Shown here piece by piece: positions 46,901 to 58,272 of a stretch of 64,000 nt of DNA. The notes under the pieces are model-generated. The model saw nothing but the letters and a program-made list of their open reading frames with translations, was not told where the DNA came from and searched no databases. The translations under genes were made by a program, and so were the position numbers. Each line of letters begins with the position of its first letter. The stretch's first letter is position 1. This DNA is from Terebella lapidaria (Eukaryota > Annelida > Polychaeta > Terebellida > Terebellidae), in the NCBI GenBank assembly GCA_949152475.1, contig OX424569.1:23233950-23297949 (forward strand). Direction: 5' to 3'.

Positions 46901-47958
46901 ATCTCCACGAGCCATCCTTCTTCTTCACCATCACCACAGGACTGGCCCAAGGGCTTTCACTGGGTTCGATGATGTCTAGCTCGAGCATCTTTTGCACCTC
47001 TTGGTCTATGACCTCTTGGTGCACAATCGCTGATTGTCGTAGACGCTGTTTTATCGGACGCTCGTCCAGGAGGTCGATGCGGTGTTTGGCCACGTCTGTC
47101 TTGCCAACCGCACTGTCCGGACTTATGAACACATCCGCATACTGCCGAAGCAGCTTGCGGAGAGCTTGACGTTGATCTTCATCCATCCGGTCCTTCAGAA
47201 CTCGAGATTCCAAATGGTCCGGCAGGGTGAATGGATCATCTCCGGTGACCGCTACCGTGCAAGCAGCACGACAAACAGGGTCGTCAGGGATAACTCGACT
47301 AAATGACGCGAGTGTAGCAGTAGCTGCCACACAGCCGCGCCGCATCACAACTGGAGCATCGGTGGGATTCACCACGAAGATAGGCATCGAGTGGGTGTCG
47401 GACTTGACCAGAGCCCTATCCAGCACGAGTCCTGTTCCCTGGGCAAAATTGCTCACCGGTTGCACTATACACGGACGACCATCAAGGGGCATGTGTGGAC
47501 GACGCGGCCTCGCCTCAATGATCATCTCGCTCAAAGGCGGCACAATGGTTGTGTGCGCCACCCGGATTTGGAATGAACGGGTCGGACCCACACGGAAGAG
47601 GAAATGTGTGTCCTCTCCCATCCGGAGTTTGCCGGAGCTGAAATTGGCGATCACCCGGTGGATCCGGAGAAAGTTCATCCCAATGATCCCAGGTGCTCCG
47701 ATATCCGCAACGATTGCCTCTGTTATGTACACCTTGTCTCCAAGAGTAATAGGCAGATCGATGATTCCATGGATACGCTTGCTCTCGCTTAAACGTTCCT
47801 GTGGCTACGAGGGTAACCTTCGAGCCGGAGTCTACGAGGAACCGAACCGGCTCCCGCCCAAAAGATAAGGGCAGGTACCAGCATGGTAGAGCCCTGCGCG
47901 GGTCGCGGATGCGCGGGCTGCGGGTACCCATGGGGCGGGCCGGGTGCGGGTTACCCAC
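43950..47958 (-). pseudogene. pol: Decayed Ty3/Gypsy pol (protease, RT, RNase H, integrase)
   Basis: Minus-strand fragments in order: protease with FLVDSGSKVTLV (about 47850); RT with [23 protein letters not shown] and YIDDVVVYG (near 46600); RNase H with ILDTDASNFALGG and RTDHSSLRWL; integrase with GHLGIRRTVHQL, VSDYF-like core, SDKGTQF and SDGQVKRFN; then the C-terminal region. Breaks: TAG replaces the tyrosine codon of the YWQ motif (46770-46772); frameshifts near 47730, 46490, 46200, 46000, 44960 and 44260; a stop at 44684. It cannot make a working polyprotein. It is a different lineage from the env-bearing element: the integrase linker is much longer and Ser/Arg-rich. Confidence 0.88.
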
Positions 47959-50900
47959 ATTGTCATGTTGCGGGTGTGGGGCGGGTGCTCTATGTCGCGG
48001 TGTATTGCATGTAATATTGTGTGGTTTCTAATTAGTGCCTCTACCCCCAACACCCACATATTGCCCAAACATATGTTCATTAAATTACTTTCATTAGTGT
48101 GATTTCTATTGAAAGGAACAATAGGGAACTAGAAATTAACTTGTCAGGGGGGATTCAAACATATTCCATTTTGGAAACTACCGGGCTAATGGTGAAGTAA
48201 TATCCGCATGCTGTGGTAATCCACATGTCATGGTGAGGGACTTCAAAGTACAATATACTCGTCTGGCTGTGTGTTGTGACAATGGCGACTGGGCCACGTA
48301 CTGTAATCCCATTGCCCCAGTCTATGCATACATCTTGTAATCATCTGCTTCTGGATCTTTAGAAGTTACTAAAATATGGATCAAACTGTACTTGTGATAC
48401 GGAGTTGATCCGTATTGGCAGGGGCCGTAGTGGGTTTCACTTGGATACAAATATGAAAGATCTCGGATGTTTCACCCAGATAAACATAGCACCAAGGGTG
48501 CTGTAGCTTACCGGCAATCATGAGAAACTCAGAGTATTGATTTTCCAACATATAAATTGTTACACTGATCTTGAACTCTAATTGTCAAAACATGTTCGTA
48601 AATGTTGCTGGAAACACATTTTCTGCATGGACTATAATACGAAATCAAATGACATATCACAAAGGTAGATAAAGAGAATTTTATACATTATTTTGAGAAA
48701 AACTGTCTGACAAATTTTGACAAATTGGCCACCAAAGACAAAATTCATCGTTTTTGACCTTTCAAGGTCATTGAAAGTCAAATCCAAGGTCATCACTCAA
48801 ACCGCAATATATGATTTCCCATTTGAATGTGCCAATACTTAAGCTCTATTTTGAAGTCTTCTATGACTTCAACTCTGCACAGCTCCCATTATGAAGGAAA
48901 AATTGGGTGAAATTTTTTAAGTCCAACAAATTTTTCAATGGCCAAAAAAAAATTTTTTTTTTTTTCTACTCGAAATGGCTCAAAATGAATAGTGACTTGA
49001 TTTTGGAACAAAAATTTTTTTTTTTTGCCTACCCTTCGAAAAATCAAAATGTCCGCCACACGCAGACCGGCGATTCAAGAGCAACGAAACTCATACACAT
49101 CATAGAGGTACATGAGGGGAATGTTTTAAAACAAAAATATCAAAACTGATCAGACAGTTTTTGAGAAAATGGCCATCAAAAATCCAAAATTGGCCATTTT
49201 TCGACAAAAAAGGTCGAATTTGACCTTCCAAGATCATTGAAGGTCAAATTCAAGGTCATCACTCAAACCGCAATATATGATTTCCTATTTGAATGTGCCA
49301 ATATTTAGGCTCTATCTTCAAGTGTTCTATGAGTTTACTCTGCACAGCTCCCATTATGAAGGAAAATTGGGTGAAATTTTCCAAGTCCAAAAATTTTTTC
49401 AATGGCCAAAAAAAATATTTTTTCTCTTGCTGGAAATGGCTCGAATTGAATAGTGACTTGATTTGGGACAAAGAAAATTGTTTTGGCCGACCCATCAAAG
49501 AATCAAAATGGCCGCCACACGCAGACCGGCGATTCAAGGGCAACGAAACTCATACACATTATAGAGGTACATGAGGGGAATGTTCTAAAACAAAAATCTC
49601 AAAACTGTGGCCATTTTTTGACAAAAAAGGGAGTTTTGTCCTTCCAAGGTCATTGAAGGTCAAATTCAAGGTCATCACTCAAACCGCAATATATGATTTC
49701 CTATTTGAATGTGCCAATATTTAGGCTCTATCTTCAAGTGTTCTATGAGTTTACTCTGCACAGCTCCCATTATGAAGGAAAATTGGGTGAAATCTTCCAA
49801 GTCCAAAAATTTTTTTCAATGGCCAAAAAAAATTTTTTTTCCTTGCTGGAAATGGCTCGAATTGAATAGTGACTTGATTTGGGACAAAGAAATTTTTTTG
49901 GCTGACCCATCAAAGAATCAAAATGGCCGCCACACGCAGGCCGGCGATTCAAGGGCAACGAAACTCATACACATTATAGAGGTACATGAGGGGAGTGTTC
50001 TAAAACAAAAATCTCAAAACTGATCAGACAGTTTTTGAGAAAATGGCCATCATAAATTCAAAATTGGCCATTTTTTGACAAAAAAGGTCGTTTTGACCTT
50101 CCAAGGTCATTGAAGGTCAAATTCAAGGTCATCACTCAAACCGCAATACATGATTTCCCATTTGAATGTGCCAATACTTAGGCTCTATCTTCAAGTGTTC
50201 TATGAGTTTACTCTGCACAGCTCCCATTATGAAGGGAAATTGGTCCAAAAAATTTTTCAATGGCCAAAAAAAAAATTTTTTTTTTTGCTGGAAATGGCTC
50301 AAAACGAATAGTGACTTGATTTGGGACAAACACATTTTTTTTTTCGCTGACCCATCAAAAAATCAAAATGGCCACCACACGCAGACCGGCGATTCAAAGG
50401 CAACGAAACTTATACACATCATAAAGGTACATGAGAGGAATGTTTTGAAACAAAAATCTCAAAACTGATCGACAGTTTTTGAGAAAAATTTTTTTCTCTT
50501 GCTGGAAATGGCTCGAATTGAATAGTGACTTGATTTGGGACAAAGAAAATTTTTTTGGCCGACCCATCAAAGAATCAAAATGGCCGCCACACGCAGACCG
50601 GCGATTCAAGGGCAACGAAACTCATACACATTATAGAGGTACATGAGGGGAATGTTCTAAAACAAAAATCTCAAAACTGTGGCCATTTTTTGACAAAAAA
50701 GGGAGTTTTGACCTTCCAAGGTCATTGAAGGTCAAATTCAAGGTCATCACTCAAACCGCAATATATGATTTCCTATTTGAATGTGCCAATATTTAGGCTC
50801 TATCTTCAAGTGTTCTATGAGTTTACTCTGCACAGCTCCCATTATGAAGGAAAATTGGGTGAAATTTTCCAAGTCCAAAAGTTTTTTCAATGGCCAAAAA

Positions 50901-52051
50901 AAATTTTTTTTTCCTTGCTGGAAATGGCTCGAATTGAATAGTGACTTGATTTGGGACAAAGAAAATTTTTTTGGCCGACCCATCAAAGAATCAAAATGGC
51001 GGCCACACGCAGACCGGCGATTCAAGGGCAACGAAACTCATACACATTATAGAGGTACATGAGGGGAATGTTCTAAAACAAAAATCTCAAAACTGATCAG
51101 ACAGTTTTTGAGAAAATGGCCATCATAAATTCAAAATTGGCCATTTTTTGACAAAAAAGGTCGTTTTGACCTTCCAAGGTCATTGAAGGTCAAATTCAAG
51201 GTCATCACTCAAACCGCAATACATGATTTCCCATTTGAATGTGCCAATACTTAGGCTCTATCTTCAAGTGTTCTATGAGTTTACTCTGCACAGCTCCCAT
51301 TATGAAGGGAAATTGGTCCAAAAAATTTTTCAATGGCCAAAAAAAAAATTTTTTTTTTTGCTGGAAATGGCTCAAAACGAATAGTGACTTGATTTGGGAC
51401 AAACACATTTTTTTTTTCGCTGACCCGTCAAAAAATCAAAATGGCCACCACACGCAGACCGGCGATTCAAGGGCAACGAAACTTATACACATCATAAAGG
51501 TACATGAGAGGAATGTTTTGAAACAAAAATCTCAAAACTGATCAGACAGTTTCTGAGAAAATGGCCTCCGAAGTCCAAAATTGGCAATTTTTCGTCAAAA
51601 ATGGCCGCCAAATAAACAAAAACGATTCAATCAAAAAAATTTAAAAAACGTCTTTAGATACTGGCCCAAGGTATGTTCTGACAAATTTATGGGGAAATTC
51701 ATCATGCCAAAAAAAAGTTACAGACCCGGACGGACGACGGACGACAGACGGACGACAGACGGACGACGGACGAAATACCACGACATTAGCTTATCAGCCC
51801 AAAGGGCCGCTAAGCTAAAAACAACACGGCTGAGTAAACCTCCAGTACTGTGTTGTATTTTTTGCGGGTTTGGTGCCGGTTAATTGCGGATGCGGGGCGG
51901 GTGCGGGCTCAATCACTGCGGGGCGGGCGGGTGCAGGTTGAACTTTGCACATGTGGGTTGAGTGCGGGTGCGGGGCTGGTGCGGGTGCGGGTTTAATACT
52001 TGTGGGGCGGGGCGGGTGCGGGCCACTTTTTTCGGCCCGCGCAGGGCTCTA
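47887..52051. mobile_element. Non-autonomous hAT-type element with 8 bp target duplication
   Basis: Terminal inverted repeats TAGAGCCCTGCGCGGG are exact at both ends. They are flanked by CAGCATGG at 47879-47886 and 52052-52059. An 8 bp duplication and such ends fit the hAT superfamily. Inner flanks are rich in GCGGGTGCGGG. No transposase is visible; most of the interior is a satellite-carrying insert (48480-51823). It splits the minus-strand Gypsy between gag and the protease. Confidence 0.85.
48480..51823 (+). repeat. Tandem array of roughly 0.4 kb monomers nested in the hAT element
   Basis: It starts ATAAACATAGCACCAAGGGTGC like 37621 and ends with a GACGGACGACGG tract and hairpin TTAGCTTATCAGCCC...GCTAAGCTAA. 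Each monomer holds CACACGCAGACCGGCGATTC, GAATGTGCCAATA and CAAGGTCATTGAAGGTCAAATTC. One segment of about 1 kb is repeated almost exactly (about 49440-50460 against 50510-51530). Small reading frames in both strands recur with the monomer and have no coding character. Confidence 0.85.
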
Positions 52052-52301
52052 CAGCATGGATCCCTCACCAGTGCGCATGGTGGATGATCGGAGTCACCCG
52101 GGGCACTGTGTTCCGCTACAGAGTCCTCGTTATCTGCCTCAGCTGCAGAGGAGCTAGACGGATCCTCAAGGACCACTTCCGGAGAAGTTATATCTACTTG
52201 AGGGTCGTCCGGCTTGTCTACAGATGGGGCAGCCTCAGGCGCCACAGAACAACTGTCCCCGGACACGGTGTTGGTCGCCACCACGTCCGGCTTCAGTTTC
52301 C

Positions 52302-54223
52302 CTAACGCGAAGGTCGGTTCTGCTGTCCCGAAGGACCTGACCGAAAAGAGGAATTCCTTCGGCGCGGATCAGGGAGACTCCCATGATATCCGCATGCCCG
52401 CAGGCGTTCCAGTAGTTCTGGACATTTAAGCCAAAAGTGTCCCTGCTTTCCGCAGAAGTAACAGGGACGGTTCTGAGCCGGTCCGGAGGTGAACGCGCAG
52501 CATTCCGTGGGTCCCGGAGCGTCAATTCCTGTGCAGTGCGCAATCATCTGTGCCGCAGAGAAATCGTATTCCTCCAAGTCGTACCCATCCGGAGACGAGC
52601 ACGACACGACAGCTGGTGCCGCTTGCGCGGGCATCCCTGTGAAGGACGCCGGCGTACCAACCCGCTGAGGGTTGGGCTCCATGGCGGGTTCCCGGGGACC
52701 CGGGGCCTGCCATGGGGCCACCTGCGATGCTTGTGCAGGAGTAGGCATTGCCGCCTGTGGGGTACAGCCGGGGCCGAAGCCGGGGCCGGAGGCATCTGTC
52801 TGGGACGGACAGCAACCTCTATTGCAAGGGCGGAGTTAATTGCCTCCTCCATCGATCGCTTTTCATGACTGGCAAGACCATAAGATATATGGTACGGCTG
52901 CCCCTCAATGAACTGGTCGATCAGCATCGGCTCAAACCGACTGGCCCCTACGTCTGGATAGGCTCTCCGGCCAAGTACGCGCAAATTAAAAGCGTACTCG
53001 GTTTCGGACTTAGTCGGTAGGCGGAGTCGAGCTTTGAACTGTCATTCAAACATCTGCCTGTTTGTCATCGGCGTGAACAGCAGGCGAAGTTGCTGGGCAA
53101 CCTCGCCGAATGTAGCCGTCCCCACCGGCAGACACTGCATAACTCGGCGGGCCTTTCCTTCAAGGCTCCCCAAGAGGATATGACCAGTTTCCTCCTGGGT
53201 CCATCCTTCATACACTGCCGTCCGCCACACCTGGAGTAAGTAATCCTCCCGATTGGCGTTATCCCCGTTGAACTTCTTCCGCCAGGAAGACTGATCCGGC
53301 CTTCGGTCGCACGGAGAGCGCGCCCGGTTGGCGGATCCAGCTCCGGGGTCGGCAGTGTAAGACGGCAAGGTCCGAGCACTACCCACTCCCGCGGCGGAGT
53401 CTGCAGGTGCAGACACGTACACCGCAGACATGGGAGCCGGGAAGCTCATGCTCGTCGCCGGGTACATACCCACTGGTAGCCCACCCTGACTTGGTGCAGT
53501 CGGGACTCCCATCGATCCTAACGGATAGGATCCAGACGGGGCGGCATAACTGACGTAGCTGGGGGCCGAAGCCGCCGGTTGCCAGTTTGCTCCCAGAGCA
53601 CCTTGACTGCCAGGATCAGCTGACCACGCGGCAGCCACTCCAGCCGGGAAGGGTGATGGTGAGCGGTTCCGCCGATCTGGTCGTATCTGATGAGGCGACC
53701 GGGCGCAGTCATAGCGCCCCAAAGGAGCCAACTCAGCTAAAGTATTAGTGAGCTGGTCCATCACGCCCTGTACAGACCATCCGGCATCCGAGCCGGGAGT
53801 TCGAGGGAGCTCGAGGGAGTCCACCCAGCCGGTGTTGGTAGTCTGAACAGTTGGTCCGTTTGTCCGGGGCCGACCGCGGCCGACATCCTGAGACGTCCCG
53901 CGGAAGAGCGCCAGTCGGTGGGGTCGTCCGGACAAGGGCTGGCATGCAGTGAAGCCGTTTCCAGCTCCGCCCACTGCGCCAAACTCGTCGAGGCTCGGCC
54001 TCGGTGGCAACGGCTGTTGCGGCCCCGCAGGGCTCGACTCTACGTCCGAAGACGGAATCGTCGACGCCGGAGTTGCCTCCGCAGATTGGGTCTGGTCTGG
54101 GGGGTCGTCCGGACGCCTCTGATTATCGCCGGAGTCGTGCTGGGGCGACCCACGGTCGTCTTGTGACCGTGTTCGGCTCGCAATATGGTCTCCCTCATCG
54201 TTTTTTTTCTCTTTGTCACTCAC
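52302..54223 (-). pseudogene. gag: Decayed Gypsy gag (zinc-knuckle type)
   Basis: The N-terminal 390 codons (54223-53042) are Pro/Ser/Gly-rich and then contain capsid-like sequence (WRTAVYEGWTQEE, GSLEGKARRVMQCLP). A stop at 53042 and a frameshift follow; the capsid C-terminus continues to about 52800, and a CCHC knuckle CYFCGKQGHFWLKC lies near 52450. The expected start codon reads GTG here where the related plus-strand copy has ATG, so initiation is probably lost too. This is the 5' half of the element whose pol lies beyond the hAT insertion. Confidence 0.8.
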
Positions 54224-54324
54224 TTTTCTCTAAAGTGTCCCGGAGGAGGCAAGAGGTTCCCAGGGACGAGGGAGCAAAACACTGCGACAGTAGGCTGCAA
54301 TGGAGCGCCGTCGGACTGATCCTG

Positions 54325-54336
54325 GTCACGGCACCA
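54325..54336 (-). promoter_or_regulatory. Primer binding site of the minus-strand Gypsy
   Basis: TGGTGCCGTGAC on the minus strand, the same 12-base tRNA-His type site as in the env-bearing element. Confidence 0.65.
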
Positions 54337-54337
54337 A

Positions 54338-54983
54338 TGTAAAGTTTTAACGTCGTCCGCTATCCGGGATCCTCGAGGATAGTCCTCTCACCACAGGTCA
54401 TCGTGGACGCACACCCGCTATCCTCAGATCCTCGCGGATAGTCCGCTCACCGAGGGTCACCACAGGCGCAGTCATTACTCTATCATTAGAACATTAACCA
54501 GGTAGCAGCCTGCCCAACGAGCCCAGACATGCGGACACCACTCAGATACAGGATCATCACCGTGGTGTTAACTGTAAGACCGGCTTGCTGCCTCGGGGAT
54601 GGAACCCCGGACAGCCCGACAGTCCGCCAGAGCCTGTGTCGCACCATCCCGGGTGGGAGAGACCGGTGATCCAGAGGGCATGCACCCCCGAGTCATCAAG
54701 GTCTTCCCCAACCCGGGCCTCCTATTGAAGTCGTCCTCAGGGGCCCGTAAGGGCCTTAGCCACGAATCGAGGACGTAGAGCTCATGGCCGAGCTCTCCGT
54801 TGTCTCTCTTGCCTTGCTCTGAGACAACTTCCCTGAACAAAATGCCTCCAGAATATATATAATACACTAGAGCACGAGAAACGAAGGGGATGCTCTAAGA
54901 CCATTGTTATTGCTTACTGGAGCGAGAGAGTTGGAGAGCGTTGCTAGGCAGCGCGTGCTTCGAACAGAAGCGGCTTTTATAAT
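54338..54983 (-). repeat. 5' LTR of the minus-strand Gypsy
   Basis: It abuts the primer site with CTTTACA and is related to the plus-strand LTR at 39920-40678. A TATATATA stretch lies in the expected promoter position (about 54855-54865). The outer end is uncertain; similarity stops near 54983, where other repeats begin. No matching 3' LTR was found. Confidence 0.65.
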
Positions 54984-55279
54984 GTCTATCTACAAGTATT
55001 TTGTCCGTAAAGGCCAATTTACACATTTCAGGTCAGACATGACCTTGAGATTAAGCCTTCATGGTTGACGTCCCTTTAGGACACCAAAAGATGGTGACCT
55101 TCTGCTCTTCTGACTATTTGCTAATAATCCAATCCTAACATGTATTTGCAATTGTTTTAGCCCCACAAGCCAATTTACACATTCCATGTTAGATCTGACA
55201 ATGAGATTAGACGTCAAGTCCTAAAGATGCCTTGGAGGCATTTCGGTATTAAGACTTTAATATTTATAACATGTTTACC

Positions 55280-56905
55280 ATGGGCTCTACGACACACTGT
55301 TTCCAAGATATCGACGAAAATTAGAAATGCTGACTCTGCAAAAAAAATTGAGGCCGAGGTCAAACTTAATTCATAATACCCCTTAGACATGTTTGTCTAA
55401 CGCGACAAGTCCGAGAATAATGTCCGACGCATCGTTTCTGAGATATCGACAAAAACGAAAAATGTCGACTTGGCAAAAAAAAATTCAGGTCGAGGTCTAA
55501 AGTTCATTAATAATACCCCTCAGACATGTTTGTCTAGGGCGTCAAAGTTCATCCATAATACCCCCATAGACATGTTCGTCTAGTGCCATGAGTCCGAAAG
55601 TAATGTCCGTTTCGCTCTACAATGCACCGTTTTCGAGATATCGACGAAAACGAAAAATGCCGACTTGGCGAAAAAATTTTAGGTCAAGGTCGAAGTTCAT
55701 CCATAATACCCCTTAGACATGTTTCTCTAGTGCCACGAGTAAGAAAATAACGTTCGTTTCGCTCTACGGTGCATCGTCTCCGAGATATCGGCGAAAACAA
55801 AAAATGCTGACTCCGCGAAAATATTTCAGGTCAAGATCAAAGTTCATCCATAATACCCCTCAGACATGTTTGTCAAGTCCATGAGTGCGAAAATAACAAC
55901 CATTTCGCTCTATGACGCACCATTTCCGAGATATCAACGAAAACGATAAATGCCGACTCGGCAGAAAAATTCAAGATCAAGGTCATCCTTAAAACCCCTC
56001 AGACATGTTTGTCTAAAGCGACAAGTCCGAAAATAAAGTCCGTTTCGCTTCACGACGCACCGTTTCCGAGATATGGATAAGTTCATTCATAATACCCTTA
56101 AAACATGTTTGTCTAGTGCCACGAGTCCGAAAACAACGTCCGTTTCGCTCTACGACCCACCGTTTCCGAGATATCGACAAAAACGAAAAATGCCGACTCG
56201 GCGAACAAAATTCAAGGTCAAGGTCAAAGTTCATCCATAATACCCTTAAGACATGTTTGTCTAGTGCCACGAGTCCGAAAACAACGTCCTTTTCGCTCTA
56301 CGACCCACCGTTTCCGAGATATCGACGAAAACGAAAAATGCCGACTCGGCGAACAAAATTTCAGGTCAAGGTCAAAGTTCATCCATAATACCCTGAAGAC
56401 ATGTTTGCCCAGTGCCACGAGTCAGAAAATAACATCCGTTTCGCTCTAGGACGCACCGTTTCAGAGATATCGACGAAAACGAAAAATGCCGACTCGGCAG
56501 AAAAATTCAAGGTCAAAGTTCATCCTTAATACCCCTTAGACATGTTTGTCTAGAGCGACGAGTCCAAAAATAACGTCCGTTTTGCTCTACGACGCACCGT
56601 TTCCGAGACATCGACGAAAACGAAAAATGCCGATTTTGGCAAAAAAATATTAGGGAAGGTCAAAGTTCATCCATAATACCCATTAGACATGTTTGTCTAG
56701 TACCACGAGTCCGAAAATAATGTCCGTTCGCTCTACGACGCACCGTTTCCGAGATATCGACGAAATCGAAAAATGCCGACTCGGCAGAAAAATTCAAGGT
56801 CAAGGTCAAAGGTCATCCTTAATACCCCTTAGACATGTTCGTCTAGGGCGACAAGTCCGAAAATAACGTCCGTTTCACTCTACGACGCACCGTTTCCGAG
56901 ATATG
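55280..56905. repeat. Satellite array, about 150 bp monomer
   Basis: The monomer contains CGTTTCGCTCTACGACGCAC, CCGTTTCCGAGATATCGACG, AAAATGCCGACTCGGC, then CAAGGTCAAGGTCAAAGTTC and TAGACATGTTTGTCTAG. It is a diverged subfamily of the GCLC intron 9 satellite: CTACGACGCACCGTTTCCGA is shared. About 11 copies, more variable than in the intron array. Confidence 0.85.
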
Positions 56906-57240
56906 CAGGAAACCTCAGGGATGAGTGGGAGAAAACTCTCCCGACCTTTAGGTCAAAGGTCGTTTGACGGATTGATCCCAAAATCAATAGGATTCTTCCC
57001 TGTTGATATATGAACCTCCATGCAAAGTTCTGCAGCCATTGCCTACATACTTTTTGAGTTATCGTGCAGAAACAAAGTCCAAAAAACAAAATTAATTTCA
57101 TCCTCACGGACCTCGGATCCGGCTGCCAAACAATAGGGTTCTTCCACATAATATGTCTGACCAATGCTGAAAATTTGGCGAAGATACATCGAGGCAAACT
57201 TAAGTTATCTGTCGGAAACCCAAAACGGGGGGGGAAAAAA

Positions 57241-58238
57241 ATTAGCCCAAGGGCTAAGATAGGTTACCGGACAATTTTAGTTTTAAGCATTGCGGGTGAC
57301 ATTACTGACATATGACCTGAAACAATGATATGAAACTAGAATGGAACTGACTAGTGCTGAGATATTCTTTGCTTTTGTATTGGTTTCAGTTTATTTAGGT
57401 CAAAGGTCAAATTTAAGCTCACAAGAATATTCGGCATATATAATTTCCTATATGTCCTCAATTGATGCCTAAGCTGTAAAGTTGATAATAAGCAAGATAT
57501 TAGCGATTTTGTGCTCTGACCTCGAAAACGAGGTCAAGTGTCAGGTTCAAGGTCATCAAAATATTCGGCATACATCATTTCCTATATGTTCACAGTTAAT
57601 TCCTAAGCTGTAAAGTCGATAATGAGCGAGACATTAGCCATTTTGTCCTGTGACCTTAAAAATGAGGTCAAATTCAAGGTCACGATAATATTCAGAATAT
57701 ATCATTTCCTATATGCTGACAATTGATTCCTAGGCTGTAAAGTCGATAATAAGCGAGATATTAGCCATTTTGTGCTGTGACCTTGAAAGACTGGTCGAAG
57801 GTCAAATTCAAGGTCACGAGAACAATCGGCATATATAATCTCCTATATGTGCACAATTGATTCCTAATGTCTAATCCCAATATCAAGTGAGATATCAGAA
57901 GAAATTTGTCCCCATTATAAAGTATAGGCTAATTTAACATGGGAAATCAAAATGGCTGCCACGCGCAGACCGACAAATCAAGGGCAACGAAACTTATACA
58001 CAACGCAGAGGTATATCAGGGGAATCTTTTGAAACAAAAATCTCAAAACTTATTAGACATTTTTTGAGAAAACGGCCGCCAAAGTCCACAATTGGTTATT
58101 TTTCGACAAAAATGGCCGCCATATTGGAAAAAACGATTCAATCGACAAAAAAAAAAAGATATGGGCCCATAGAACATATTTTGTGAATTACAGCAATATT
58201 CATCGAACAGATTTTTCCCAGCGTTTGACAACGCCGAC

Positions 58239-58272
<34 letters not shown>

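Noticed and set aside
45136..47868. Plus-strand frames opposite the minus-strand Gypsy pol
   Set aside because: Shadows of the antisense RT, RNase H and integrase sequence, with no motif of their own.
48907..51883. Recurring small frames (MCQYLGSIFKCS and MPLNRRSACGG types) on both strands
   Set aside because: They repeat with the tandem monomer, occur on both strands and are interrupted by homopolymer length changes. Non-coding satellite.
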